Positions 19,791 through 30,410 are shown, counted from the stretch's first letter. The stretch: 64,000 bases of DNA from Toxorhynchites rutilus septentrionalis (GCF_029784135.1 NC_073746.1:229289882-229353881), one strand, 5' to 3'. The notes: generated from the sequence alone by a model not told the origin. Numbers and translations: made by a program.

Positions 19791-20297
19791 AAGTTCCGTA
19801 GTTTAATGCAAACTTTATTCAACTTACAATCGTACATAATTTTAACAGTTCACGACTAGTGTCGTACCTGAAATACTTTGAACAATGGACAGAAAGCATC
19901 CAGTTGTCACAGTTTTAGTATAATACCAATTGAGGTTTATGTACCTTCCGAATTCCACCGGCCGACCCAATGTCTACCATGACAAATCAAGCTTTAACAT
20001 TGGTTTATTATGTTACAAAACTAAATAAAACAAATGAAAACAAAACAATCAAGTCTTCCTAAAATGGTGCATAATCTGATAACCAGGATGTTATAATCGG
20101 GCAAGCGAATGATGATTTCATCTACAGCCCGGCTATCACCATCATCACTACCAAGTTAGCTTTAGTTTAGTTAGTTTATTCCGCTTTCTTCTTCTCATAT
20201 AGAACGATTCCAATATTCGCTTGTTGCCGTGGCTGACTTAAATTATAACTAAATATCTTTTCTACTAATTAAATCCATTTTGTTTGATGGGGAACTC
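19791..20297 (-). other. 3' flank of the Tango11-type gene
   Basis: Between the end of copy 2 and the stop codon there is no open frame of note. A poly(A) signal on the minus strand (AATAAA, plus-strand TTTATT at 20175-20180) lies about 120 bases past the stop codon and would fit a short 3' UTR. A second TTTATT lies near 20003-20010. Confidence 0.5.
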
Positions 20298-20514
20298 TTA
20301 TTTTCGACTGAGCCACATAAAGGTTTTCAGTAGCAGGTAGGCGAGGCCAACGCAATAAATTATTTTTTCCCTTTGTTGACGCTGCATATTATCCAGCTCA
20401 ATTGCCAGAAGCCGGCGGTTCATTTTGGCCACTTGGCGACGCAAGTGGATCATTTCCTCCGGTGGGGTTAAATTTTCCACACTTCCACCAAAAGTGGGGG
20501 TCTCTTCTCGGAAG
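20298..20514 (-). CDS. Tango11: Tango11 exon 3 (coiled coil and tail anchor)
   Basis: The acceptor TTTCAG precedes CTTCCGAGAAG; C completes a Ser codon. The intron is only 64 bases. It encodes GSVENLTPPEEMIHLRRQ, the heptad region and the membrane anchor, and ends with TAA at 20298-20300. Confidence 0.9.
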
Positions 20515-21378
20515 CTGAAAGAATAAGACGAGGTATCACATTGTAATACTGATCACTTATCATAAAGCGACTGCTCACCTTCTAGGAACTACCAGCTCGG
20601 AATTGTGCTTGGAGAATGTAGCTCTCTTTTGCTGTACTTCGCCGTTACCCGCACCACGACCCGTTTGTCCAAAGCGCTGTCTGTTGCCCACATTAACACT
20701 GCTGTTTGGATCATCAATCGAATTCAACGAGCGTGACTCGTAATCGTCATAGTTTCGCTCCTCGTCCAAATCTTTCTCACCAGTTGCTTCTGGTTCATCG
20801 GAAGCGGATGGAAAGTGATGTTCCGACAGTGTGATCACCCTCGGTGGGGTCGAGACACGAACGCAACCGGGGTCTTTAGGCATAATAGAATTTTCCAGCA
20901 TGATTTCTCGTGGTGCGGACTTTGTGCCTGACGTAAGAACTGGCTCAATTAGACGTTCGTTCATCGATGGAATGATAACGGAGTGGGTGATGTTTGTTAG
21001 CAATTAAGACGAACAAAGGGGAATCATGTTAGTGTCCGAGCGATTATAGGTAACCCCATTTTTAGATCAGAATGACACATATTTGGCATGATGTAGTGTG
21101 ACGCACAAAGAGCTACTGTACTCACCTAGATGCTGGTCCTGTCCTAGCACAACAATGCGGTCCGGAACATTCATTTCAATTTTATCGCTATAATTCCAGG
21201 AATTAATCTCGCCATTCCCGTTAGACAATAGCTCGTGCTCATCAAAGTATCCTCCTGTAGCCCGGATTCGCTTAGGGACCCGCATTTGCTCGCTAATATC
21301 ATGTGTGAAAGCTGCATTCTGAAACAGCGAATCGTCCTCGTAGTTTGAGTAGCCACCAGGACTTGCAGAGCGAGCCAT
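20298..21378 (-). CDS. Tango11: Tango11/Mff-type mitochondrial fission factor, three exons
   Basis: Mff-family proteins are tail-anchored in the outer mitochondrial and peroxisomal membranes and recruit the dynamin-like GTPase Drp1 for fission. The coding exons are 21378-21126, 20927-20579 and 20514-20298 on the minus strand; lengths 253, 349 and 217 give 819 bases, 272 residues. Near residues 28-39 ISEQMRVPKRI and near 69-79 MNVPDRIVVLG match the two short Drp1-binding repeats of Mff (MRVPEK and VPERIVVAG). Around 105 STPPRVITLSEHHF matches the family's TPPRVLTLSE motif. The C-terminus has a coiled coil (LRRQVAKMNRRLLAIELDN) and a single membrane segment (IIYCVGLAYLLLKTFMWL) ending WLSRK*, the classic tail anchor. 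The gene sits between a transposon copy and a TA-MITE. Confidence 0.92.
20579..20927 (-). CDS. Tango11: Tango11 exon 2
   Basis: The acceptor TTACGTCAG precedes GCACAAAGTCC; the two bases GC complete the Gly codon left by exon 1. It ends CCTAGAAG before the donor GTGAGCAG. Earlier acceptors cannot be excluded because the frame stays open upstream, but no nearer AG follows a pyrimidine tract. Rich in acidic and polar residues between the motif at 105 and the C-terminal exon, as in Mff linkers. Confidence 0.82.
21126..21378 (-). CDS. Tango11: Tango11 exon 1
   Basis: ATG at 21378 (MARSASPGGY). It ends in CATCTAG before the donor GTGAGTAC, phase 1. An AG-rich stretch just upstream of the ATG could allow a non-coding leader exon. 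Confidence 0.88.
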
Positions 21379-22016
21379 TTTTCTCTTTAGCTGGTTTGAT
21401 GGTTTACTTCACCCACCGTTAAGTTTCCAGACTGATTGGATTCTATTTTTAAACCAAGAACAGCAAAATAGAGCAAATGGACAACAAGCCCTGACAACTT
21501 GTTTTTTCACTATGCAAGTTGAATAATTCTTGTCAGCCTTTTTTCCCTGGATTCAACACTAAAAAGAGTGCTTTGCAAAGATTTTGACAAAAGCAATAAT
21601 ACTGACAGCTGCAATAGAAATTATCGTTTAGTGTTGACACTTTGGTTCGACAGGTTCGACCATTTCAGAGCAGGGATGCCAGACATTCAAACAAGCCTTC
21701 ATTTAAAAACATTTTACTTATTTCAAAATATGTGAAGGTTTTTTGTTTTTTACGTAAAAATACCACTGGATGAAATTATCCAGTTAACAGTTTTCTCCTC
21801 AGTGTTATTTGATAACTTTTTCCTCTTTGTCACTAGTATGCTTCTTACATACTCAACAATATTAATTTTCACATTTATTTCATCACATTTTCATCACGTT
21901 GAAGTACACGGACGAGCAACGCTTTAAGCGTTAATGACCAAAAATGACTACCGAAACTTTAAGAGCACTTACTCCAATTATCGACCTAAAAATTGTTGCA
22001 GCCCGCAGGCTGTGCA
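21379..22016. other. Upstream region of the Tango11-type gene
   Basis: AT-rich, with no recognised gene. The first 250 bases upstream of the ATG must hold the gene's 5' UTR and core promoter; no clear TATA box is seen on the minus strand. A short TTAAGCGTTAA palindrome lies near 21920. Confidence 0.3.
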
Positions 22017-22018
22017 TA

Positions 22019-22980
22019 CCCAGCAAACATTAAATCGCATAACAAGCGTATATATAACATCATATGTCCTAAAATTTGGTTGGCATATAATGCGCCTAAC
22101 TGGCATATGCATGCAAAAGTGGAGGTGGTCATATACATACATGGCAAATGCTTACCGAATTTGTTTGGATGAATATGTAAATTTGACCGGTTATAATAGC
22201 GATTATGTTGGAATTGATTTGCGATCTAATATGAATATATTCATGAATTGTCAAAGCACCAAATACGACTTTTGTCACACTCATATACGATTTATTACAG
22301 ACATAGAAAAAAAACAAGCAAAATATGTTCGTGAAATATTTATTATAGCCTCACGAATCGCCATTTTTATATATGAGTATTTATGTTTGTAGAAGTAATA
22401 ATTGTTTGATTGACTTGTGTTGGGAGTGGAATATGAATGTTTAAAATGGCACAGATTGATGTTTGGTGAAAACTGCTCCGATGCGGGTTCGAACTCCGGT
22501 CGTCTGGATTATCATCCACCAGCTATCTCGCGCGGCTATTTGAAATTTAATTCAACAGCAGTTAAAACTTTCGAGTGCATCAGCATTTCATTGACATTTC
22601 AATATGATGTAATATGTTCTTTATTAGAATCTAATATGATTTACTGTTTCATGATTTTCTTCAGCATGCAACACGATTTACTACAGTACCGAATCGATTA
22701 AAATTATACGCTTATACGACACACAAACTGCATCAGCGTAATATACGTATATGATGCGGATTAAATATATTTTACGACAATGTACATCATAAAATTGATG
22801 TTTATTATACCGAATTGCGACTTAATTTGATAATGGTATATAAAATCGAGTTTTTACATTTTAAACGATTTCAAATATACACGATACATACTTTGATTGA
22901 TATTATATGCGATTATGATTTATTCGGATTTCTTGTAAGACTTGGCACGTGAAAAATTATACGATTTAATGTTTGCTGGG
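22019..22980. mobile_element. 962-bp TA-flanked TIR element with tRNA-like interior, copy 1
   Basis: The ends are CCCAGCAAACATTAAATCG and its exact inverse, with TA on both sides (22017-22018, 22981-22982). There is no transposase, so it is a Tc1/mariner-type non-autonomous element (class inferred from the TA target). The interior is AT-rich with many ATATAC-like palindromes. On the minus strand near 22485-22525 it carries an A-box-like TAGCTGGTGGA and a B-box-like GAGTTCGAACCC in tRNA order. A second copy, split by the Gypsy element, lies at about 25068-25181 and 29947-30250. Confidence 0.75.
22478..22545 (-). repeat. tRNA-like segment with A and B boxes
   Basis: The minus strand reads GCGCGAGATAGCTGGTGGAT, then GATAATCCAGACGACCGG and AGTTCGAACCCGCATCGGAG. 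The B box GAGTTCGAACCC is close to the consensus and the A box is about 28 bases upstream, as in tRNAs and tRNA-derived SINEs. No clean cloverleaf with a paired acceptor stem was found, so it is not called a tRNA gene. The second copy has the same segment at about 30130-30190. Confidence 0.45.
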
Positions 22981-23049
22981 TATAGTTTAGTGACCAAACT
23001 ACAAACTACAAACTAAATTATTTGAGTCTACATTATCGCTGTTGAATGT

Positions 23050-23650
23050 TTCCGTGCTAACGACAAGCCGGCCGCATGAAGCAACGAAAATGTCGCAGCC
23101 GCAAATGAATCCATTCGAAATTACCCAAATCAGTCAATTGCACAGCGTTCTCAAGAATTGGGCATCTACCAAACCTCATTGTGGCATATTTTGCTAAAAG
23201 ATCTTACATGATCAAATTAACTCAAGAACCAAAGCCACTTCACCATATGAAGCGTCGAAACTTCTCCGATTGGGCTCTGGCGAATCTTGAAGAAATGGTG
23301 ATTTTCATCACAAAATAATCTTCAGCGATGTGGCTCATTTCTGGCTTGCCATGACTTTGCCAACAAACAAAATATGCGTTATTAGTCAGATGCGAACCCA
23401 CGTGTGCTTCAAGAAACACCATTACATCCGCAAAAAATACTGTTTATGTGGTTTCCTTGCCAGACAAATATTGGGTCGTATTCCTTCGTCGATGATAACG
23501 ATCGTCATTCTACCGTCAATTGAGAACGCTATCACGTCATCTTGGAAGGCTATTTTTGGTCAGAATTGAAAAATCACCAACGCGAATTTCCGCAACATTT
23601 CGGTCGAAATGTGTAGAAACGTAAGAGTTGAACTACAGCCAGAATAAATT
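23050..23650 (+). pseudogene. Tc1/mariner-superfamily transposase relic (DDE type)
   Basis: Broken frames on the plus strand read ISQLHSVLKNW, then MKRRNFSDWALANLEE, then IIFSDVAHFWL (family form IFSDEAHFWLNG), FKKHHYIRKKY for the ETPLHPQK region, and FFGR-like AIFGQN near the end. The first catalytic Asp is kept in FSD, but the Glu that normally follows it is Val. Multiple stops and shifts; no terminal repeats were found. It is a dead fragment of a transposase of the kind common in insects. Confidence 0.65.
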
Positions 23651-24170
23651 CAAACTCAATATCTCAAAAAACCTGTGTTTATTTTAAAAAAAAGTTGACA
23701 AGTCATTAATGAAACACTCGTTCCTTATTTTCTTTAACAGCTGCATAATATAGTTTAAGCAACAAATAGTTTAAGCAGTTTAATAGTAGGTTGAAAAGTT
23801 GACGTTGATGTGTGCCACCCAGTCGGATGCAATAGCTTACATATTGTGTGCTATTACGCATATGAATTGCCGTGTGCAGAATAGCACCATATTATATTCT
23901 GATTGTATTATTGTGATATACATATTTTTACATATTTTTATACACATTTTTAAATTTTAATATGAACTGCATATTTGATATATAATTGATAATGTTTGAT
24001 GAACTATGCAATGTTATTCTGATATATATTGTCCCAGATATATTCGGCGTGAGCGTTTCAATGCGTCCGACTACAACAAATTGAAATAAAACTCAATATA
24101 ACAATATTTAATTTTGTTATACATTATTCAATATAATCGGTGTTAAGTCAGTGACAGTCGCAAAATTGAA
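23651..24170. other. AT-rich spacer, nothing recognised
   Basis: No open frame, hairpin or repeat of note beyond short ATATAT runs between two dead transposases. Confidence 0.3.
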
Positions 24171-24179
24171 AATTTCGAC

Positions 24180-24870
24180 TTATTGATTGCATTAGGTTAA
24201 GCATTTCGTGAGCTACATACCACATTTATCCGATTTGGAAAATCACGTGTGCAACACTAATAACGTATCAAAAGTTTTCCGAACGCTCAACGAAAAGCCC
24301 TTATAGCACCAAACTTCAAGCTTGTTTTTCTCGAAATCATAAAAATGTCACATGGTCCGGTCTGACTTAACACCATATATTCGGTTAAGTTTAAGATAGA
24401 TAGAGAACATGGAATACCACCAAAAATTTCAAGAGACACAATTAGAAATATCTTCCGTCTAAAGCTACACCTAGTGAACAGTATCGACTGCACAATCAAT
24501 ACGTTTGAACAGAGCTATGAAGGAAAAGAGAGCGGAATGGGAGAATATACACAAGATAGTTTTACAGCATGACAACACCAGCTGCACATGTCAATGGGTA
24601 TGTCAATAATTATCTATAAAGTGTGAATCGAGAGGTACTGCCTCAATCACCATATTTCTTAGACATTGCTCCATTAGATTACTGTTTTTTCTGGTCTATG
24701 ACGTCAACCTTTTTTGAAAAACAATTCCGATCTTATGAAGAAATCGGAGATTAACTTGATAATTGGAACGCTTTAAAACAACTAGTTTTCTGTCAGCGTG
24801 GAATGTGTGTGTCGCCCGAAAGATAGGTGAGGTTTCGATGGTTTCCTATGGTTTCCGATGGAGACTTTGA
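24180..24870 (+). pseudogene. Mariner transposase relic (C-terminal part best preserved)
   Basis: Across stops the plus strand reads NRAMKEKRAEWENIHKIVLQ and HDN (the second catalytic Asp region of mariner, HDNAPAH), VNREVL-like residues, LDIAPLDYCFF (SPDIAPSDYHLF in the family, third catalytic Asp), then FRSYEEIGD and DNWNALK. The N-terminal third is barely recognisable. It is inactive. No terminal repeats were located. Confidence 0.7.
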
Positions 24871-25067
24871 ATAATATAGTCATACTTGTACACGTGATAC
24901 ATTATACGACTGTTCATTTGTCTTGTCCATAGCCATCGGAATCTGAAAACGAATTGTATATCTACCGAAATCATTGGGATGTGTGGAAATAGTACATCTT
25001 ATTCTTCCGATTTTTCATTCAACATCGGAAGCGTTGATAAAATTATAGAAAACTTTGAGTGTAGCCA

Positions 25068-25181
25068 ACCAGCAAAAATTAAATTTTATTGCCAGCGTAT
25101 ATACAGCATCTTATATCCCATATTTTTGGGGGTGTATGATGCGCATATATGGCGTACACATGCAAAAGTTGAGGTGATATT
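25068..25181. mobile_element. TA-element copy 2, left part
   Basis: AACCAGCAAAAATTAAATTT matches a decayed left end of the element at 22019, followed by GCATATATGGCG and ACACATGCAAAAGTTGAGGT, which parallels 22090-22130. It is interrupted at ATATT by the Gypsy element and continues at 29947. Confidence 0.55.
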
Positions 25182-25418
25182 TGTTGTGTTTCGGCGTTGA
25201 GTGAAACGCGTAACTCACAAACAACAAATTAAAATAACTTTATTAAAACGTTATGACAATACAAAAAGCGTCTAACTCGTGGTATTGGTAATCTCATGAC
25301 TAACAATAATGACGATGACAGTTGCTTCCCGCCGACTCATCCGTCGTAGCGTCTGTCAAACCTGACTACTGTCAGTTGACGAGCCGTTGTGGTATAATCG
25401 ATAGGGGGCTACCCAACA
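25182..25418 (-). repeat. Gypsy 3' LTR (left on plus strand)
   Basis: 237 bp with TGTTG/CAACA ends. It contains TTTATT (AATAAA on the coding strand) as a plausible polyadenylation signal near 25232. Confidence 0.9.
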
Positions 25419-25435
25419 CCTCCCCCCTTTTAGAA
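25419..25435 (-). other. Gypsy polypurine tract
   Basis: On the minus strand AAAAGGGGGGAGG directly abuts the start of the LTR, the expected place for plus-strand priming. Confidence 0.75.
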
Positions 25436-26882
25436 AAGGTGGTAGGGATCATATCTCGCAGGAAGTCTTCGAGTCCTCGAAGATCTGTGAGCTGCTGTGG
25501 GTAGTTGCAGTTGTCTAGGGGGATTGCGTTGTCGTTGAACACTGGCTTGCGGCGGGAATTCGTCCATCTCTAGAGGAAGAGGAGGCCGCTCCTCCTGCAC
25601 GGGTGTCGGACTATGTAGGTTCCAGGAGTCCAACAGGATACTCAACGGAGCTTTCGCTGGTTCGGTCGCAGACAGTTGGTTTTCGGAATGATGACGTGTT
25701 CGCAGCTGATTGCAGTGGGACCTTATCATGGTTTGCTTCCCAGGCAACCAGACGTTGTACATGACCTTGCCAATGCGTTCGAGCACCTCTCCTGCTTCCC
25801 AGTGCCACTTGTTGTTCCGGAACACTTTGGCCCAGACGAGGTCCTGGCGGAAGTAGTTTCTTGGTTTCGCGCCATGCCGCCGGTCAAACTGCTGATCTTG
25901 CTTGGAGTTTTCGAGTTTGTGCGCCGAAGTTGGTGGTCAAAGCAGCTCTAACGACGTGCGAATTCGTCTGCCAAGCAGAAGTTCGGCAGGAGACTTTCGT
26001 TCCGGAGCGGTGCGACATGGTGCACTGTAGAAAAGTGTTGATGGCATCTTGCAGCGTTTCCCCTCCGGCGGTTATTTTCTTCAACGTCCTCTTAAAGGTG
26101 TCGACGAATCTTTCCGCGAGGCCATTCGACTGCGGATGGAAGGGAGCGGTCTTCAGGTGAAGAATGGCGTTGAACTCGCAGTAGGCCTCGAACATTTCGC
26201 TGGTAAACTGCTTCCCGTTGTCGGTAACCAGTGTCTCCGGGGTCCCGAATCTGGCGAAAATGTCACGGAGAATGCGAATTGTCGCTGCAGAAGTGATGTC
26301 TTTTGTTCTGACCACCTCCGGCCATTTGGTGTAGGCGTCCACTAGGATCAGAAAATACCACCCATTCAAAGGACCGGCGTAGTCGAGATGAAGTCGTTGC
26401 CAGGGTTTCTCCGGTACTGGCCACGACTCGAGGTTGGTTTTACGATCCATTTTCGCCACACTCGAACATTCGTTGCACGTCTGCACCAGCCTTTCGATGT
26501 CCTTATCTATATGGGGCCAGTAGACGTACTGTCGAGCAAGGGACCGCATACGTTCGATACCGGGATGACCTTTGTGCAGCTCCACGAGAACCTTCTTTCG
26601 GAGAACGGATGGTAACACCAAACGTTCGCCATACATCAAGCAGCCAGCGGTGATGGAGAGGGACTCGCGACGCTGGAAGAACTCTTGAATGTGCGGATCT
26701 GTGATGCTCGTTTTCTTGGTAGGCCACGTGGTGTTGACGTGCTTGATCACCTGTTGCAGGGTTTCATCTATGCGGGTTTTGGCTTGAACGGTCTTGAACG
26801 AAACTGGTAGGGCTTCCAGGGATTGGTTCATGATGCTGCGTATGGTGCTCTCGAACTCGATGTTGGCTATAACATAGTCCTA
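25430..26882 (-). pseudogene. Gypsy integrase region
   Basis: From the in-frame TAG at 26880-26882 the frame continues to 25884. It has the zinc-binding HKGHPGIERM with CNEC, catalytic core LDYAGPLNGWYF (D), VTDNGKQFTSEMF (D) and NGLAERFVDTFKR (E), then a frameshift near 25850-25884. A second frame (25825-25430) carries the C-terminal part, with FRQDLVWAKVFRNNKWHWEA and a VMYNVW end similar to the integrase C-terminal SH3-like domain, then a Pro/Arg-rich tail. All three catalytic acids remain, but stop and shift prevent a full protein. Confidence 0.85.
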
Positions 26883-27587
26883 TTCCGGACGAACATGGCG
26901 ATTGATAAGGCGGGACAGGATGTCCGCGTGTCCTAAAGCATCTGTCGACACATAGTGTATGTCGAAATCGTAGAGAAGCAGTGTCAACGCCCATCTCTGG
27001 AGCCGGTTGGCGGTGTACGTGGGGATGCCCTTTTTCGACCCGAATATGGCGAGCAAAGGCTTGTGGTCGATCTCGAGCACGAAACGCCGTCCGAATATAA
27101 TCCGGTGGAATTTGGTCACGGCGAATATCAAAGCCATACCCTCCTTTTCGATCTGGCTGTAATTACTCTCCGCTGCTGTCAAACTGCGCGAAGCGTGGCA
27201 AATGGCTTTCACGGTGCCATCCGCATGCCATCCATCAAATTTGTGTGCGATCCGGGCACCCAGACCAACGGAGGAAGCATTTGTCGACACAACTAATTCT
27301 AGTTTCGGGTTGTAGTGCGTCAACAGAAGCGGGGACTGAAGAATTTCGTGAAAACGGTCGAGCGACTTCTGGCCAGCTGATGACCATTCGAACTTTTCTC
27401 CTGCCTTCAGCAACTGATCCATGGGGTGCCATAGTAGTTTACTGCGCCAAGGTATGCGCGTAACGTGGTGACTTCGTGCGAAGCTGGCATGCTGACAATC
27501 GGAGCAATCTTGTCCGGATCTGGACGAATTCCATCGCCATCGAGGATCTGCCCGAGATATTTCACTTGCCGCATGTGGAAACTGCAT
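26880..27587 (-). pseudogene. Gypsy RNase H region
   Basis: HPMDQLLKAGEKFEW (connection), LVVSTNASSVGLGARI (RNase H motif I, where the usual catalytic Asp of TDAS is Asn), ICHASRSLTAAE-NYSQIEKE, VLEIDHKPLLAIF and LSRLINRHVRPE before the stop at 26880. The Asp-to-Asn change alone would abolish RNase H activity. A deletion with frame change separates it from the reverse transcriptase near 27430. Confidence 0.85.
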
Positions 27588-28603
27588 TTCTCTATGCGGA
27601 CAGTGAAGCCGAATGCTTGCAGTCGTTGCAACACAAGGAAAAGGTTGCGCCGATGTTCCTCTTCCGTTCGACCTCCCACTACGATGTCATCCAAATAACC
27701 AACGGTACACGGTAAACCAGCGAGCATCGTGTCCATCAGCTGTTGGAATGCGCCTGGGGCAGATTTGATGCCGGGCGACAAGCGGGTGAATTGGAAGAGG
27801 CCTTTGTGGGTGTTTATGGTGAGTAACGGTTGACTCTCCGGATCGACCTCAACTTGTAAGTAGGCATTAGAAAGGTCGATATGGCTAAACACCCGACATC
27901 CGGACATTTTGGCGAATATATCTTCGGGTAGCGTTAGAGGGTACTGATTCGGCTCGAGTACGCTGTTCAAGCCAGTCGAAAAATCAGCACAAATCCGGAC
28001 GGTGCCATTGGGTTTCCGGACCACTACGATTGGTGCTGCCCATCCAGCGAAATCCACCTTCTTCAGAATGCCCAGATTCTCTAGCGATACACCTTCCATG
28101 CAGTACGCTACCGGACGCTTCGGCTTGAAGACTGGTTTCGGATCGCCTTTCAGGACCAGCTTGACGGGAGCCTTCTTGCAGAGGCCCATCTCGTTAGTGA
28201 AAACTTCGGGGAACTGAGCTTGAAGAGTAGCCAGCGACTGACTTGGTTGGGCGCTGACCTGCTTGCAGAACGATGTGATTGGCTGGTTCCACAACCCAAA
28301 CAAATCCATCCAGTCAATTCCTAGAATGTCGACGTTAGGAGCGGCGATGAAACACCTCCCCCCTTTTGTGACTCCATTGAGGGAAATGTTGCGCCACATC
28401 TCGGCAACAAGATCGAGTGGTTCTCCGGAAGCTGTTCGCGCGGTGCAAACCGTTGGTTTCGTCCGGGGCCGACCGAGTTTGTTCCACGAGCGGTGCGAAA
28501 TTATCGAAATATCGGACCCTGTGTCTAATTGTAGGCGAAGGAGTACGTTGTTGACCTGGAGCTTGACGAATTTCCGACCCTGGATGATGTTTCGGATCGT
28601 CAC
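27407..28603 (-). pseudogene. Gypsy protease and reverse transcriptase
   Basis: The open 398-codon frame has protease LQLDTGSDISIIS near residues 25-37, a linker, then reverse transcriptase: APIVVVRKPNGTVRICADFS, HIDLSNAYLQVEV, LFQFTRLSPGIKSAPG, YLDDIVVGG and CSFHMRQVKYLGQIL. It ends abnormally after AYLGAVNYY because of a deletion. The usual GLK-FGL before the primer grip is changed, but core Asp residues are kept. Confidence 0.88.
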
Positions 28604-29671
28604 CGTCTTCGTCGACGGTTGCTTTTTCTTCTATCTAGATGCCGTGTTTGCATTGGATGAAGACCTTGATTGGAAGCAAGCGCAATAGCCCGCTCGATGC
28701 CCAACCTTGCCACACTCGTTGCATTTTTGGTCTTGGAACCGGCAGTCCTTGTTGTAGTGCATGCCCCCACATGACCAGCAGGGCGTCTTTGGTTGCTCAC
28801 GTTAATTGGAAGAACTCGATGCTGCTGACTGATGCTTCGATTTCGACCGCTTGTCGTAAACAACGGCATTCACCACGGACGACGGATTTTCCACCAACAC
28901 GGTGTCCTGTTTCAGGTTGATGAGGCTGTTTCACTTATCCACGACTTGCTGTAGCGTCAAATTAACGTTCTCGTTCAGCTTGTTGATGAGATGCATTCTA
29001 ACTTCGGCATATTGATTTGACTTCAGACCACAGACGTAAATAAGGCATTTGAACTGCTCTTCAGGTAATTCCGAAAGTTTGGAATCAACACATGCCTTGT
29101 TCACCTTGCACGAGTATGCCAGGTAATCGTCACTCTCCTCCTTGGTGAGCTGGAGACAGTTGAATCATCGGCGGAAGATGGAAACTGTCGCTCCGAATAG
29201 TGACTTTAACCTATCGACGGTCTCTGTGAACGTAAATTCACGAGCGAGCCTCGGCAGAATGAAGCTATTGTAGCGCTCGTGATCGGGTGGGCTAAGATTT
29301 CGCAGGAGCAATCGCACTTTCGCTGCGTCATCGAGCTTCCGGGCGTCCTTGTCAAAAAGGTCGACATACCTGGAAAACCATGCGTCGAACGTGTGTCCAT
29401 TGTCTTTGTCATACACGAACTCCGCCATGTTGCTCGAAAGCGAGTCCAGCACCCTTTCGTCGTAGGAAAGATTGCGGATGGCAAGCTGCGTGGCGCTTTG
29501 TTGCTGGAGAATTTGCGTCATTAGCAGCTGCTGGTTGGAAAGAATTTGCAGCCCCTGTTCCTGGATGTTTGGTGGTTGCTGCTGCTGTAGATGATGGAAA
29601 TTGTTCCCCGCCATCGCGATTTTCTCCTGACCACGTTTTTTTGCAAGTACTTTTTCCGGACTATCACGCAC
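28600..29671 (-). pseudogene. Gypsy gag with two CCHC knuckles, broken
   Basis: The frame from 29671 (or the internal MAGNNF) reads a Gln-rich N-terminus (QQQQPPNIQEQ), FDAWFSRYVDLFDKDARKLD and LRNLSPPDHERYNSFILPRL, to a stop at 29165. Reading continues after it (LTKEESDDYLAYSC), with a further stop near 28930, and ends in CWSCGGMHYNKDC and CNECGKVGHRAGYC, two zinc knuckles. Nonsense changes make it inactive. Confidence 0.8.
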
Positions 29672-29695
29672 GATTTTTCCGCGAAAACTTCCACC

Positions 29696-29709
29696 TCTTC
29701 GTCGCCAAT
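29696..29709 (-). other. Gypsy primer-binding site
   Basis: The minus strand reads TGGCGACGAAGAGG two bases after the 5' LTR end. TGGCGAC resembles the 3' end complement of an arginine tRNA, used by several insect Gypsy elements. Confidence 0.6.
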
Positions 29710-29946
29710 TGTTGTGTTTCGGCGTTGGAATGAAACGCGTAACTCACAAACAACAAATTAAAATAACTTTATTAAAACGTTATGACAATACAAAAAGCGT
29801 CTAACTCGTGGTATTGCAATCTCATGACTAACAATAATGACGATGATGGATGCTTCCCGCCGATCCATCCGTCGTAGCGTCTGTCAAACCTGAATACTGT
29901 CAGTTGACGAGCCGTTGTGGTATAATCGGTAGGGGGCTACCCAACA
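29710..29946 (-). repeat. Gypsy 5' LTR (right on plus strand)
   Basis: 237 bp, same ends as the left LTR. Differences are clustered at about five places (for example GATGGATG against GACAGTTG). Confidence 0.9.
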
Positions 29947-30250
29947 ATATTCAAACATGACAATTGCTTGCGAATTAGTTTTGATGAATATACGACTTAC
30001 ACATGCAACTAGTACGAATATTGTCATATGACAACATATATGTTTCTTGAAATAGAAATTGTTCAATTGACTTTTAGTGGGAAGGGGTATAAATGTTGAA
30101 AAATGAGTAGTGGTGATGGTTAAGAAAACTGCTCCGATGGGATTCGAACTCCGCATGTTTGGATAATAAGCAACAGCTATTTCGCACTACTATCTATAAT
30201 ACGAAAAAGATGTAATCGGATACTTTATTCCTGGTCGTCTATTGTATTTT
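29947..30250. mobile_element. TA-element copy 2, right part
   Basis: It continues the element cut by the Gypsy insertion: CAAACATGACAATTGCTTGC, then the tRNA-like segment GCTCCGATGGGATTCGAACT at 30131-30150, parallel to 22475-22500 in copy 1. The right terminal repeat is not clearly preserved. Confidence 0.5.
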
Positions 30251-30289
30251 TGAGTAAATATCTTGAAATTTATATAGAAATAATTAAGC

Positions 30290-30410
30290 AGGGTTCAGTG
30301 ATACGTGTTTCAAGTAATCAAATAACATGTAGTAAAAATGTTCATTCAAATTTTACCAATTTGAAGCTGCTTTTGGGCCTGCTGATCTGATAAAGATGTA
30401 CAGCATGTAT
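30290..30410. repeat. Fragment shared with 38786-38900 and the nested TIR element
   Basis: ACGTGTTTCAAGTAATCAAA, then AACATGTAGTAAAAATGTTC and CTGATCTGATAAAGAT match 38790-38885 closely; the part around TTTTCATT and GATAA is also in 11700-11790 near the right end of the 9821-11981 element. It is probably a piece of that TIR family. Confidence 0.5.

Larger units (their letters stand above)
25182..29946 (-). mobile_element. Ty3/Gypsy LTR retrotransposon, complete but inactivated
   Basis: Two 237-bp LTRs (25182-25418 and 29710-29946) begin TGTTG and end CAACA, with ATATT duplicated on both sides (25177-25181, 29947-29951). The element reads on the minus strand. The primer site follows the right LTR (ATTGGCGACGAAGAGG, probably Arg tRNA-like) and the polypurine tract AAAAGGGGGGAGG precedes the left LTR. 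Gag with two zinc knuckles is followed by protease, reverse transcriptase, RNase H and integrase in Ty3/Gypsy order; short LTRs and integrase sequence suggest a Mag-like lineage (inference). The LTRs differ at roughly ten positions plus small indels, about 4-5 percent. Frameshifts and a stop disable it. Confidence 0.92.

Noticed and set aside
22478..22545. Functional tRNA gene
   Set aside because: A and B boxes are present but acceptor and anticodon stems do not pair cleanly, and it recurs inside a transposon copy.
25676..29733. Several plus-strand frames across the Gypsy element
   Set aside because: Antisense shadows of gag-pol; the minus strand has all domain motifs in order.
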